A stretch of DNA of 59,955 nt from Alphaproteobacteria bacterium (GTDB lineage Bacteria > Pseudomonadota > Alphaproteobacteria > RS24): positions 1 through 59,955 of the forward strand of contig JAKMDW010000131.1 in assembly GCA_022426245.1 (NCBI GenBank), in the 5' to 3' direction. The translations under genes and the position numbers were made by a program. The notes under the pieces were generated by a model. That model worked only from the letters and a program-made list of their open reading frames with translations. It had not been told where the DNA came from and made no database searches. The number at the start of each line of letters is the position of its first letter. Positions within the stretch are counted from its first letter, which is position 1. Positions 19,671 through 28,226 of this stretch are shown piece by piece.

Positions 19671-19694
19671 CGCGGCAAAAAATCATGGTATAGA
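19667..19694 (+). promoter_or_regulatory. Candidate promoter for tRNA-Leu
   Basis: CTGACG (19667-19672) and TATAGA (19689-19694) are 16 nt apart, ending 15 nt before the mature tRNA 5' end. The -35 overlaps the stop codon of the preceding gene. Confidence 0.4.
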
Positions 19695-19709
19695 AGCGCT
19701 CTCCGGCGC

Positions 19710-19797
19710 GGCCTCGTGGTGGAATTGGTAGACACAGCAGACTTAAAATCTGCGGCTCGATTAGAGCGTGACGGTTCGAGTCCGTCCGAGGCCACCA
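19710..19797 (+). tRNA. tRNA-Leu (anticodon UAA)
   Basis: An 88-nt class II tRNA. The acceptor arms are GGCCTCG and CGAGGCC, the anticodon arm is GCAGA-CTTAAAA-TCTGC with anticodon TAA at 19744-19746, and a long variable arm follows. The T-arm is GACGGTTCGAGTCCGTC, and CCA is encoded. It reads UUA and, by wobble, UUG codons. The convergent hydrolase gene stops only four bases beyond it. Confidence 0.98.
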
Positions 19798-19800
19798 CCC

Positions 19801-20781
19801 TTATTCAGAATACAAAACGCGGTTCAGGAACTGGCGGATATCGCCGGCGGTTTTTTCGGGCATTTCTTCATGCGCCAAATGGCCGGCTTGCGGGTAAAGC
19901 TTGAGCAGGCTGCCGATGATTTGCGTGTTCATCTCAATGCCATATTCCGGGTTAATGACCGTGTCTTGTGAGCCCCAAAGCAGTAAAGTCGTTGGGTTGA
20001 CGGCGCGCAATATGGGTTCCAATGGCGGCTCAAGATGGCGCTCCGAATAACGCTTAATCGCGGCATCGCGCGAGCCCGCCATGCGGAGCAATTTCCAATA
20101 GCGCGTGACCATCTCATCAGTAACGAAATTATCGGGGTCACCGACCTGTCCTTTCAACGTGCTGGCGAGCAAGAATTTCGGCGTGAAATAACGCAGCAAG
20201 CTGAGGCCGATGCCGGAACGGGTGAGCGTATATGCACCGCCCGCACTGTCGCCCTCATCGCGTTGCATACCGCTCGAGGCCACCAGCACCAGCGCCGCAA
20301 CTTCGCGCGGATGCAAAAGGGCATAGCGCAGGGCAACGCCGCCACCGGCTGAATGACCGACCAAAGTCACCGCATCAAAATCGTAAAGCTCGATAACCTC
20401 GCGGGTGAAATTGGCCATGGCGATATTGCTGTAATCTTCTTGCGGGGTCGCGCCGGTCAGCCCGTGACCGGGCAGGTCGAAGCTGATCAGCCGATACTCA
20501 TTTTTCAGTTCGCCAACCAGCTTCTCCCAATTATGCAAAGAGCCATTGGCCCCATGCAGCAAAATCAGCGGCGGTTTGCTTTTATCGCCTTCATCGCGAA
20601 TATGCACCTCCGCGCCCGAAGGCAGGAAGTAGAAGAATGATTTCTCATTCGCGTATTCATCGATCAGTTCTTGTTTGGTGAGGTCGGTCGCAATCATCAG
20701 GCTGGAAAACAATAACAACACGACAAGCAAGCCAATAGCGACCAACACCGCATAACCAAAACTTTGCAGCAGTTTCCCCAT
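19801..20781 (-). CDS. Membrane-anchored alpha/beta hydrolase
   Basis: An alpha/beta-hydrolase of about 326 aa from ATG 20781. The ORF track extends 12 residues upstream, and neither start has a clear ribosome-binding site. One N-terminal membrane segment (about residues 10-30 of the short form) is followed by the oxyanion region LLHGANGSLHNW, the nucleophile elbow GHSAGG and the catalytic-His segment AGHLAHEEMPE. The active domain is probably periplasmic or membrane-associated. The substrate is unknown. It is convergent with tRNA-Leu. Confidence 0.86.
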   Translation of the reverse strand: MGKLLQSFGYAVLVAIGLLVVLLLFSSLMIATDLTKQELIDEYANEKSFFYFLPSGAEVHIRDEGDKSKPPLILLHGANGSLHNWEKLVGELKNEYRLISFDLPGHGLTGATPQEDYSNIAMANFTREVIELYDFDAVTLVGHSAGGGVALRYALLHPREVAALVLVASSGMQRDEGDSAGGAYTLTRSGIGLSLLRYFTPKFLLASTLKGQVGDPDNFVTDEMVTRYWKLLRMAGSRDAAIKRYSERHLEPPLEPILRAVNPTTLLLWGSQDTVINPEYGIEMNTQIIGSLLKLYPQAGHLAHEEMPEKTAGDIRQFLNRVLYSE

Positions 20782-20843
20782 AGACTTTAGATTGCTTGTG
20801 TTCGAGACACATCGCAAGAAATTTCGACTTTATCGGGGGCTAT

Positions 20844-21038
20844 TCAGACCGGTTTTTTGAAGCGGAAGCGGGTCGAGCAATAGGGGCAAATAATTTCGTC
20901 TTCGCTGCCCATATCGAGAAATATATGGGGGTGGTCATAAGGCGGTTCAGCGCCAATGCACTCAAACTCTTTCACACCTACAAAAACTTCCGAAGCGCCG
21001 TCATCATTGCTGATTTTGGGGATCGCTGCTTGCGCCAT
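20844..21038 (-). CDS. zf-CHCC domain zinc-finger protein
   Basis: A 64-aa protein with the zf-CHCC pattern: FECIG, DHPHIFLDMG and IICPYCST supply the Cys, His, Cys, Cys ligands. The domain is shared with the mitochondrial complex I subunit NDUFS6. Bacterial stand-alone copies are common in Alphaproteobacteria, and a link to complex I assembly is only inference. AGAGG precedes the ATG. It lies 58 nt downstream of the M20 hydrolase gene. Confidence 0.88.
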   Translation of the reverse strand: MAQAAIPKISNDDGASEVFVGVKEFECIGAEPPYDHPHIFLDMGSEDEIICPYCSTRFRFKKPV

Positions 21039-21096
21039 GATTTACCTCTTGTGACTCGCCGCGTTTATAAACCGTTGCCGAGGGCAGCGCAAGAAA

Positions 21097-22362
21097 TCAG
21101 CAGCAGCCACATCCGCCAAGGGCAGCATCACCGTTTTCGTGGCCGCCTTCGCCGTGCCATGCTTGCGCGATAGATTTGGCCGAGAATTCGGCTGTTTCGG
21201 CAAAATCATCTTTTGCCTGCTGCATTAAGGCCTTGTCGGTCAGCACGTCGATTGCCGTCATGGCTAGCGATTTCGCGCCATCGACAACCGCTTTGTCGCC
21301 TTTTTCCGAACCGGCCCATTTGGCAAATTCAGGATTATGGATAACGACACTTGGCGGCGCGACGGCAATCATCGGATGAATGGACGGCACGCGATGGCTG
21401 ATATTGCCCATATCGGTTGAGCCGGCACCGCTGTTCGGCATTTTTTCCAGCGGGAAGAAGTCGCGACCCAGGCTCTCGGCATTTTGCTTATAGCGTTCGG
21501 CAATCGCCCAGCTTTCTTTAATCTCCAGATAATCGCCCAACGCCCAATCAATCTGCACGTCGCAGCCTGCGGCCAGCGCACCGGCTTCAAAGCAATTTTT
21601 CACACGTTGCTTCAACTCGGCCAGCGCCAACCCGTTTTCGGCGCGCACGTAAAAAGTGCCAACCGCATGGTCAGGCACAATATTGGGGGCAAGACCGGCT
21701 TCGTTGAAAATGCCGTGAATGCGCTCACTTTGCTTTATGTGTTGGCGCAGTTGCGCGATGGACTGATACGCCGTCACCAGCGCGTCCAACGCATTAACGC
21801 CCGCGAAAGGCATGGCCGAAGCGTGGGCCGCCTTACCGGTATAGGTGACACGCACCTCATTGACCGCAAGGCTTGGCATGGTGATGAGGTCGATACCGGC
21901 CGGGTGCACCATCATGGCGGCATCAAGCGCGTCAAACGCGCCCTGACGGGCCATCAGCTCTTTGCCATTGCCGCTTTCCTCAGCAGGCGTGCCGAGATAG
22001 CGCACCTTGCCCGGCAAATTGCCGTTCAGCTTGGCAAGCGCCAAAGACGCGCCGAGGCCGGTAGTGGCGATGATGTTGTGGCCACAAGCATGGCCGATAC
22101 CGGGCAGGGCGTCATATTCGGATAGAATGCCGACTTCCGTGTCGCCTGCGCCAAAAGAAGAAATAAATGCCGTGTCCAAACCGCATGCGTGCCGTTCGAC
22201 TGAAAGTCCGGCGGCTTCCACCTTATCGGTCAGCAGGCCGTGGGCGAATTTTTCTTCAAAGGCGACTTCCGGCTTGGCGTGGATAGCGCGGCTGGCCTCG
22301 ACCAGTTCACCGGCCATGTCGTCAATAATATCGCAAACCTTGTTTTTCAGTTCGGCACTCAT
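21097..22362 (-). CDS. M20 family amidohydrolase (AbgB/IAA-aminohydrolase-like)
   Basis: A 421-aa M20 metallopeptidase-family protein with the metal-binding GIGHACGHN motif near residue 90, EESGNGKELM, and a dimerisation domain (VTYTGKAAHASAMPF). The closest description is p-aminobenzoyl-glutamate or N-acyl-amino-acid hydrolase; the substrate is not determinable. The protein ends in an unusual GGCGCC tail. AAGGAG precedes the start. It is downstream of an SDR, an enoyl-CoA hydratase and a hydrolase on the same strand, possibly one catabolic operon. Confidence 0.9.
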   Translation of the reverse strand: MSAELKNKVCDIIDDMAGELVEASRAIHAKPEVAFEEKFAHGLLTDKVEAAGLSVERHACGLDTAFISSFGAGDTEVGILSEYDALPGIGHACGHNIIATTGLGASLALAKLNGNLPGKVRYLGTPAEESGNGKELMARQGAFDALDAAMMVHPAGIDLITMPSLAVNEVRVTYTGKAAHASAMPFAGVNALDALVTAYQSIAQLRQHIKQSERIHGIFNEAGLAPNIVPDHAVGTFYVRAENGLALAELKQRVKNCFEAGALAAGCDVQIDWALGDYLEIKESWAIAERYKQNAESLGRDFFPLEKMPNSGAGSTDMGNISHRVPSIHPMIAVAPPSVVIHNPEFAKWAGSEKGDKAVVDGAKSLAMTAIDVLTDKALMQQAKDDFAETAEFSAKSIAQAWHGEGGHENGDAALGGCGCC

Positions 22363-22401
22363 ATTAGGCTCCTTTTTCGCCCTAATCTGTCCTTTATTCG
22401 T

Positions 22402-23190
22402 CTAGCCGATTTTAAACGGCATGCCCAGCAGCATTCCGGCGTCGACGACCAGCAACTGACCGGTCACATGGGCGCTGCTGCGGCCGGCAAAAAATAAAAT
22501 CGGCCCCGTCGTGTCCTGTGGGCTGCCGGCCCGTCCCATCGGTGTGCTCTGGCGTTGGCCTTCGGCGATTTGATCAAACACTTCATCGCCAAACGCATTG
22601 CGGAACCAATCGGTACCGACAAAGCCGGGGCAGACCGCATTAACGCGAATGTTTTCCGGCCCCAATGAGCGCGCCAATGCCATTGTCATAGAGTTAAGGG
22701 CGCCTTTTGAGGCGACATAAGCCAATGAAGACCCAATGCCGCGCACACCGGCGATTGATGAAATATTGACGATGGATGGGGCATCGGTTTTCGCCAGATG
22801 CGGTCGCGCATGTTTAATCATTTGATACGGGCCGATGAGATTGAGCGCATAAATTTGTTCAAAATCTGCCGCATCCAGACCTTCCAAATCATCATGGTTC
22901 ATGAATTTTGTGGTGCCTGCATTATTCACCAGAATATCGAGCCGACCCCATTTATCCATGGCGGCCTCAACCAGTGTCTTGCCGCTTGCATCGTCGGAGA
23001 CATCGGCTTGCACGGCGATGGCCTCGCCACCTGCAGCTTCGCAAGCGGCAACAACTTTTTCAGCCGCGTCCGCATTTTTTGAATAATTGATGACGACTTT
23101 GCCGCCGCCTTCAGCAATTCCAATGGCTGCTGATTGTCCAATGCCGGCTGATGAGCCGGTGACAATGGCGACTTGATCTGAAAAATTCAT
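22402..23190 (-). CDS. Short-chain dehydrogenase/reductase
   Basis: A 262-aa classical SDR: cofactor motif TGSSAGIG near residue 11, LVNNAG near 90, the catalytic Ser in VNISS and the YVASK Tyr/Lys pair near 157. The cofactor is NAD(P)H and the substrate is unknown. AAGGAG is present at the start. It is 21 nt downstream of the enoyl-CoA hydratase gene, consistent with a shared beta-oxidation-like or ring-cleavage pathway. Confidence 0.92.
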   Translation of the reverse strand: MNFSDQVAIVTGSSAGIGQSAAIGIAEGGGKVVINYSKNADAAEKVVAACEAAGGEAIAVQADVSDDASGKTLVEAAMDKWGRLDILVNNAGTTKFMNHDDLEGLDAADFEQIYALNLIGPYQMIKHARPHLAKTDAPSIVNISSIAGVRGIGSSLAYVASKGALNSMTMALARSLGPENIRVNAVCPGFVGTDWFRNAFGDEVFDQIAEGQRQSTPMGRAGSPQDTTGPILFFAGRSSAHVTGQLLVVDAGMLLGMPFKIG

Positions 23191-23211
23191 AATTGGCTCC
23201 TTGATGCGTTA

Positions 23212-24048
23212 TTAGCGACCCTTGAATTCCGGTTTGCGCTTTTCCATAAACGCGCGCCGACCTTCTTCATAATCAGCACTGGCCAGACAATCTGCAAGCC
23301 GTTTTTTAACCTCGTCTGCGTCGGCTTGCGGGTTGTTGAGCACGAATTTGCTGGCTTGCAAACTCATCGGCGCATTGGCCGAAACCTGATTTACGAGCAT
23401 GGCTAGCGTGGCGTCGAAATCCGTCGCCTCCGCCGATAAACTGATAAGGCCATTATTCAGCGCGTCAGGCACATTTAGGGTGGCGGCGGTGAAAATAATG
23501 CGCTTCGCCTCGGACACCCCGACCAGCCGTGCCAGTTGATGCGTGGCATTGGCCGGATAAGCCAGCCCCAATTTACCGGCCGGAATACCAAAGCGGCTAT
23601 CCTTGCGCGCCAGACGTAAATCGCAGGCCGCGGCAATGCCCAACCCGCCGCCAATGCAATAGCCTTCAATGGCGGCCAGTGTGGGTATCGGACAATCGGC
23701 AATGGCGTCAAAAGCGGCAATGGTGGCGCGGTCGAAATCAGTGCCGCCATTTTCCGTATGGGGGCCACCGCTGAGGACTTGTTCAAACTGGGCAATATCA
23801 GCGCCCGCAACAAACGCCTTGCCGCCAACCCCGCGCAGGATAATCAGGCGCATATCCGGCGTCTTGGCAAGTGTCTGCATCAGGGGCGCAATAGCCTGCC
23901 ACCCCTCAAGGTCGATGACATTATGTTTCTCCGGCAGGTTGAAGCGCACATGCCCGATAATGCCATTGGCGGTGGTTTCCAGTCCGGCAATCAGCCGCGC
24001 CGCGCCGCTGTCCAAGCTTTGCGTGTTGGGGGGTAAAATGTCGCTCAT
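23212..24048 (-). CDS. Enoyl-CoA hydratase/isomerase family protein
   Basis: A crotonase-fold protein of 278 aa from ATG 24048, which has GAGG at good spacing. The ORF-track start at 24084 runs into the upstream hydrolase gene. It contains the oxyanion-hole segments GKAFVAGADIAQF and IEGYCIGGGLGIAAACDLRLA, typical of enoyl-CoA hydratases. The reaction would be hydration of a trans-2-enoyl-CoA; chain specificity is unknown. Seven bases separate it from the upstream hydrolase. Confidence 0.92.
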   Translation of the reverse strand: MSDILPPNTQSLDSGAARLIAGLETTANGIIGHVRFNLPEKHNVIDLEGWQAIAPLMQTLAKTPDMRLIILRGVGGKAFVAGADIAQFEQVLSGGPHTENGGTDFDRATIAAFDAIADCPIPTLAAIEGYCIGGGLGIAAACDLRLARKDSRFGIPAGKLGLAYPANATHQLARLVGVSEAKRIIFTAATLNVPDALNNGLISLSAEATDFDATLAMLVNQVSANAPMSLQASKFVLNNPQADADEVKKRLADCLASADYEEGRRAFMEKRKPEFKGR

Positions 24049-24055
24049 TAAATCC

Positions 24056-24880
24056 TCAATTCTCTTCGGCCATATTGTCGGCAAAAAAAGCCATCAGGTC
24101 GGGAAACGCCTTGCCGTCTTGTAGCATGAAAAAATGCCCGCCTTCATAAAGCGTCAGCCGCGCATCAGGCAGTTTTGACTGCATGGCTTGCATGATTTCG
24201 GGTTTGGCGATGCCGTCATATTTGCCGCCGCCCAAAAATACCGGACAGGTGATGTGCTCAAGCCTGTCCCAGCAATCATGTTGCGCGCGCGCCGCCATTT
24301 GACCGGCACGGCCCTGTGAAAAACGCGGCTCATTTTCAAAAGCTGACATATCAAGGCGCTGGCGCGCCGCTTCAAGCGCATCAGCCGCACCGGCATTGGT
24401 GGCCATCCATGCATCGTCTATGCGGCTATCGTTTAGTCTCATACCGGCAATAAGGCGCGCGTCACCGCTCAGTTTTTCAAGTTCTTGCAGCGGGTAAGAG
24501 GCCCCTCCGGCCCCGCCCGGGGCCGTGCACCAAAGCGCCAGCTTCGACACATATGCGCCATGTCGAAGGCTTAATTCTTGCGCCACCATGCCGCCAAAGC
24601 TGATGCCCAACACCATGGCGCTCTCAATTTCCAGCGCGTCCATAACCGCAGCCGCGTCGTCGGCATAATCTTGCATGGTGTAGCCGGTCTCAGGCTTGTC
24701 GGTTTGGCCAAGCCCGCGTTGGTCATAAGCAGTGACATGAAAATGCGAGGTCAGCGGGCTATCCATAATATTGGGTTTCTTGCGCAGGTCGGCGCCCGTG
24801 CCGTTAATCACCAGCACATTATCGCCGCTGCCTGCTTGCTCGACGTAAAAATTCAGCCTGTCTGTCTTGAGAAATTGCAT
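24056..24880 (-). CDS. Alpha/beta hydrolase (enol-lactonase-like)
   Basis: A 274-aa alpha/beta hydrolase from ATG 24880. The track's extra 40 residues at the front lack homology and run into the cysE promoter region. Features are VINGTGADLR, DQRGLGQTDKP, the nucleophile GISFGGMV and the catalytic-His segment EGGHFFMLQ. It resembles 3-oxoadipate enol-lactonase-type and related carboxylester hydrolases. It is the first gene of a hydrolase-hydratase-SDR-M20 run and divergent from cysE. Confidence 0.85.
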   Translation of the reverse strand: MQFLKTDRLNFYVEQAGSGDNVLVINGTGADLRKKPNIMDSPLTSHFHVTAYDQRGLGQTDKPETGYTMQDYADDAAAVMDALEIESAMVLGISFGGMVAQELSLRHGAYVSKLALWCTAPGGAGGASYPLQELEKLSGDARLIAGMRLNDSRIDDAWMATNAGAADALEAARQRLDMSAFENEPRFSQGRAGQMAARAQHDCWDRLEHITCPVFLGGGKYDGIAKPEIMQAMQSKLPDARLTLYEGGHFFMLQDGKAFPDLMAFFADNMAEEN

Positions 24881-24969
24881 AAAAAGACTTGTGAAACGTT
24901 GCTTGCCAGAGAATCCGCCAAAATGGTAGCTTGAAGTGCATTGAGGCGAAAGCCAAAACGGAAGTGAAT

Positions 24970-25788
24970 ATGATGGAAACGGCAGAAAAACTTGCGACAA
25001 TCGATCCGGTATGGTCGCAAATTCGCGATGAAGCGATTCAAATGGCTACAAATGAGCCCGGCATGTCGGGTTTTTTGCACGCTACCATTTTGAATTTTGA
25101 CCGGTTGGAATTGGCACTTGCTTCGCATTTATCGGAAAAACTGGCCAATTCAGAAATGGGTGCGCGCAGCCTGTGCGAAGTTTTTGAAGAAGCCTTCACC
25201 GATAATAAAGCGATTAGCGAGGCGATACGCGCAGATATTGTGGCGCATTTTGACCGCGACCCGGCCTGCCGTTTATATTTGGATCCGGTGCTTTATTTCA
25301 AAGGCTTTTTGGCCGTGCAGACTTATCGGGCGGCAAATTGGTTGATTACCAATAATCGTCGGGGCATGGCGCTGTATTTGCAAAACCGTGCCTCGGAAAT
25401 TTTTCAGGCCGATATTCACCCCGCCGCGCAAATCGGCAAGGGCGTGTTTGTCGACCATGCCACCGGTGTGGTGATCGGCGAAACCGCTGTGGTTGGCGAT
25501 GATGTGTCCATGCTGCACGATGTGACGCTGGGCGGCAGTGGTAAAGAGGGGGGCGACCGTCACCCGAAAATAGGTAATGGTGTGTTGATATCCGTCGGCG
25601 CGAAAGTGCTAGGCAATATCCGCGTGGGCGATTGCGCCAAAATCGGCGGCGGTTCGGTGGTGTTGACCGATGTGCCTGCCTACACAACGGCGGTCGGTGT
25701 GCCTGCCAAAATTGTCGGTAAGGTGACCTCGCCGGAGCCGTCGCGCCAAATGGACCATTCGGTCGGTGAAGGCGGCGACGCGATATAA
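24970..25788 (+). CDS. cysE: Serine O-acetyltransferase
   Basis: A 272-aa CysE from ATG 24970 (an ATG at 24973 also exists; GGAAGTGA lies upstream). The N-terminal helical domain is followed by a left-handed beta-helix of hexapeptide repeats. Active-site segments are DIHPAAQIGKGVFVDHATG and the VTLGGSGK loop. It makes O-acetylserine from serine and acetyl-CoA, the first committed step of cysteine synthesis. The track start (24931) adds 13 unsupported residues. It is divergent from the enol-lactonase-like gene. Confidence 0.95.
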   Translation: MMETAEKLATIDPVWSQIRDEAIQMATNEPGMSGFLHATILNFDRLELALASHLSEKLANSEMGARSLCEVFEEAFTDNKAISEAIRADIVAHFDRDPACRLYLDPVLYFKGFLAVQTYRAANWLITNNRRGMALYLQNRASEIFQADIHPAAQIGKGVFVDHATGVVIGETAVVGDDVSMLHDVTLGGSGKEGGDRHPKIGNGVLISVGAKVLGNIRVGDCAKIGGGSVVLTDVPAYTTAVGVPAKIVGKVTSPEPSRQMDHSVGEGGDAI

Positions 25789-25800
25789 CAAAATCTAAAA

Positions 25801-25820
25801 GTCAAAAGGGGGATTTTGAC
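25801..25820 (+). promoter_or_regulatory. Hairpin presenting the ribosome-binding site of the SDR gene
   Basis: GTCAAAA and TTTTGAC are perfect inverted repeats around the loop GGGGGA, which is the apparent Shine-Dalgarno sequence. The ATG of the next gene begins at the base immediately after the stem. Folding would place the ribosome-binding site in a six-base loop. Confidence 0.5.
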
Positions 25821-26597
25821 ATGGCGAGATTAAAGGGAAAAACCGCATTTGTATCGGGCGGCGCAAAAGGGCTGGGCGCTGAAATGGCGCGCGCCATGCA
25901 TGAAGAAGGGGCCAATGTCATGGTCACTGATGTGCTTGAAGAAGAGGGCATTAAGCTGGCCGACGCGCATGAAAACATACAGTTTATGACCCATGATGTG
26001 ACCGATGAGGCGCAGTGGCAGGCGGCGATTGACGCGACGGTGAAAACTTTTGGCGGCCTAAATGTGCTGGTCAATAATGCCGGCATTGCGCATGACTCGA
26101 CCCCGCTTGAGGAAACAACATTGGCGCAATGGCGTCATGTCACGGCAATTGACCTTGATGGGGTTTTTCTGGGTGCCAAATATGGTGTCCGCGCCATGAA
26201 AGAAAACGGTGGCAGCATTATCAATGTGTCGTCGATTTACGGTATTGTCGGTTCGGCGGCGCAAGCGCCTTATCATGCCGCTAAGGGTGGGGTGCGCTTG
26301 CTCACCAAAGCGATGGCGGTTGAGATGGGCAGTCTTGGATATAAAATCCGCGTCAACTCAATTCACCCGGGCTTTGTCGGCACGGATATTTTGCGCGACG
26401 GCATTAAGCGCGCCGTTGAAATGGGCGCAATGGATGGCGAGAACGAAGCGATTGAGACGCTGACCATGGGCACGCCGGCCGGGCGTTTGGGCGTGCCGCG
26501 CGACATTGCCAATGGCATTGTATTTTTGGCATCTGATGAATCTGAATGGATGACAGGTGCCGAGCTGGTTATTGACGGCGGTTTCACAGCCCAGTAG
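25821..26597 (+). CDS. Short-chain dehydrogenase/reductase
   Basis: A 258-aa classical SDR starting MARLKGKTAFVSGGAKGLGAE. It has a TGxxxGxG-type nucleotide motif near residue 11, LVNNAG near 82, INVSS and YHAAKGG near 150. It belongs to the large cluster annotated as 3-oxoacyl-ACP or hydroxysteroid dehydrogenases; the true substrate is unknown. It follows cysE by 32 nt, and its ribosome-binding site sits in a hairpin loop. Confidence 0.92.
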   Translation: MARLKGKTAFVSGGAKGLGAEMARAMHEEGANVMVTDVLEEEGIKLADAHENIQFMTHDVTDEAQWQAAIDATVKTFGGLNVLVNNAGIAHDSTPLEETTLAQWRHVTAIDLDGVFLGAKYGVRAMKENGGSIINVSSIYGIVGSAAQAPYHAAKGGVRLLTKAMAVEMGSLGYKIRVNSIHPGFVGTDILRDGIKRAVEMGAMDGENEAIETLTMGTPAGRLGVPRDIANGIVFLASDESEWMTGAELVIDGGFTAQ

Positions 26598-26626
26598 TTT
26601 GCAGCAGTTATTTTCGGAGGTATTCC

Positions 26627-26839
26627 ATGAGCAATGATGAAATCATTCGCGTGCAAACATATTTGCGGCTGAAGTTTCAAAACGATATGCTGACGCTAAA
26701 GCGCGGCGCGAAAGACGACATGATCGAAGTGTTCATGGAAGATGAGTTCATCGGCACGTTGTTCCGTGATGATGAAGAGGGCGAAATATCCTACGCTTTT
26801 AACATGGCGATTTTGGAATTCGATTTACCGACCCTTTAG
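26627..26839 (+). CDS. DUF3126 family protein
   Basis: A 70-aa acidic protein matching DUF3126, a small family found mainly in Alphaproteobacteria: QTYLRLKFQN... IEVFMEDEFIGTLFRDDEEGEISY. No catalytic motif is evident and its function is unknown. A strong CGGAGG site precedes the ATG. It lies 29 nt after the SDR and may be co-transcribed with it. Confidence 0.88.
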   Translation: MSNDEIIRVQTYLRLKFQNDMLTLKRGAKDDMIEVFMEDEFIGTLFRDDEEGEISYAFNMAILEFDLPTL

Positions 26840-26869
26840 AGGTCGACGTTTTCGGATTTCGGTTTGCGC

Positions 26870-27619
26870 CTAATTTTGGCGACGCGCTGCGGCACGAAAA
26901 CCGCGTATCTTTTCACGAATGTCGCGGTCAATGGTTTCCCATTGCCTTAGATGAACGCGCTTAAATACATAGCTGACCTGCGCCGAATTACCGAGATTGA
27001 AACGGCTTTCACATGTCGGGTTATCATGGCTGGTGAGGTCGCAAATAAATAGCGGCGGGCGCTGGCGTTCTGCTGCGCTGCCGGTTTTCAACCCGCGAAA
27101 AATTTGCTTGCCGGCATAGGGCGAGTCCGAGCGAAAGTTGAAGCTTTGCAGCCCCACATCACTCACTTGACCGGAACCGGCAATATAAGGCTGATAAATC
27201 GCTTTGAAGATGCGCTCTTCCGGCAATCCGCTGGTCGCGGCGCGAATGTTTATGGTCAGTAAAACTGAGGCAATGCCGGTGTCAAGAAACCCATCTGCGC
27301 GGTCATCGCGCCACGGCGTCAGACTTGGCAGCAGCGCATGCAGGCTGGCATGGTCGAGCGTGCCGCCGCGCCGCGAGCGGCCATTGCGCGTATAATGCGC
27401 AGGCACGGAAAACAATGTGCCGCCTATTTCAATGCGCACCCGCCCGGCATCACCGGTCGGCGCATAGGCAAGGCCTTGCAGGTCACGAATGCCCGGCCCG
27501 AAATAGAACAGATAAAAAAGAAAGCCGCTGACAATAAAGCTGCCGAGCATAATTGCCGGAAGTGCCCATATGGGCCATTCATGTTCGGGCACTGCCCGCG
27601 ACAATAAGCGCTTAATCAT
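26870..27619 (-). CDS. Membrane-anchored protein of unknown function
   Basis: A 249-aa protein from ATG 27619, chosen because GAGGAAACC precedes it; the track's 16 extra residues are unsupported. One membrane span (about residues 18-42, IWALPAIMLGSFIVSGFLFYLFYF) anchors a soluble C-terminal domain, probably periplasmic, with two cysteines in ICDLTSHDNPTCESRF. I do not recognise the family. It is convergent with DUF3126 and divergent from the carbonic-anhydrase gene. Confidence 0.78.
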   Translation of the reverse strand: MIKRLLSRAVPEHEWPIWALPAIMLGSFIVSGFLFYLFYFGPGIRDLQGLAYAPTGDAGRVRIEIGGTLFSVPAHYTRNGRSRRGGTLDHASLHALLPSLTPWRDDRADGFLDTGIASVLLTINIRAATSGLPEERIFKAIYQPYIAGSGQVSDVGLQSFNFRSDSPYAGKQIFRGLKTGSAAERQRPPLFICDLTSHDNPTCESRFNLGNSAQVSYVFKRVHLRQWETIDRDIREKIRGFRAAARRQN

Positions 27620-27695
27620 GGTTTCCTCTTTCACAGCTTGAAAACTGTGTTTACCATGAGATTTCAAAAGGTAATAGCTCCAATGGGAGGGATTT

Positions 27696-28226
27696 ATGAC
27701 CGTTTATGCATTGGGTGACCGCGCCCCTGAATTTCCTGCCAGCGGCAATTATTGGATTGCGCCGGACGCGCAAGTTATGGGCGCCATTATCCTCGAGGAG
27801 AATGCCAGCATTTGGTTCGGTGCTGTGCTGCGCGGCGATAATGAGCCGATTACCATTGGCGTGAATTCTAATGTGCAAGACGGCACGGTCATGCATACGG
27901 ATATTGGCTTTCCGCTAACGTTGGGGAATAATGTGACGGTGGGTCACCAAGCTATGCTGCATGGCTGCTCGGTAGGCGATAATTCGCTTGTCGGTATTGG
28001 CGCGACCATTTTGAATGGCGCTAAAATAGGTAGAAACTGCCTCATCGGCGCGCATGCGCTGGTTGGGGAGGGAAAAGAAATACCTGATAATTCTATGGTG
28101 CTGGGCATGCCCGGTAAAATCGTCCGTGAATTGGATGGGATGAATGAGAAAATAATGATTGCCTCGGCTGAACATTATGTCGAGAACTGGAAGCGCTATA
28201 AGCGGGATTTAAAAAAGGTCGGATGA
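27696..28226 (+). CDS. Gamma-carbonic anhydrase family protein
   Basis: A 176-aa left-handed beta-helix protein of the gamma-carbonic anhydrase/YrdA type. Hexapeptide repeats and three metal-ligand histidines are visible: [19 protein letters not shown]. Many family members bind zinc, but not all show carbonic anhydrase activity. GGGAGG precedes the ATG. The stop codon abuts the start of the GMC oxidoreductase. Confidence 0.92.
   Translation: MTVYALGDRAPEFPASGNYWIAPDAQVMGAIILEENASIWFGAVLRGDNEPITIGVNSNVQDGTVMHTDIGFPLTLGNNVTVGHQAMLHGCSVGDNSLVGIGATILNGAKIGRNCLIGAHALVGEGKEIPDNSMVLGMPGKIVRELDGMNEKIMIASAEHYVENWKRYKRDLKKVG

Noticed and set aside
19710-19797. tRNA-Leu (and tRNA-Thr at 57762) as an integration site
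   Set aside because: No integrase, no repeated 3' tRNA fragment and no foreign-looking genes nearby.
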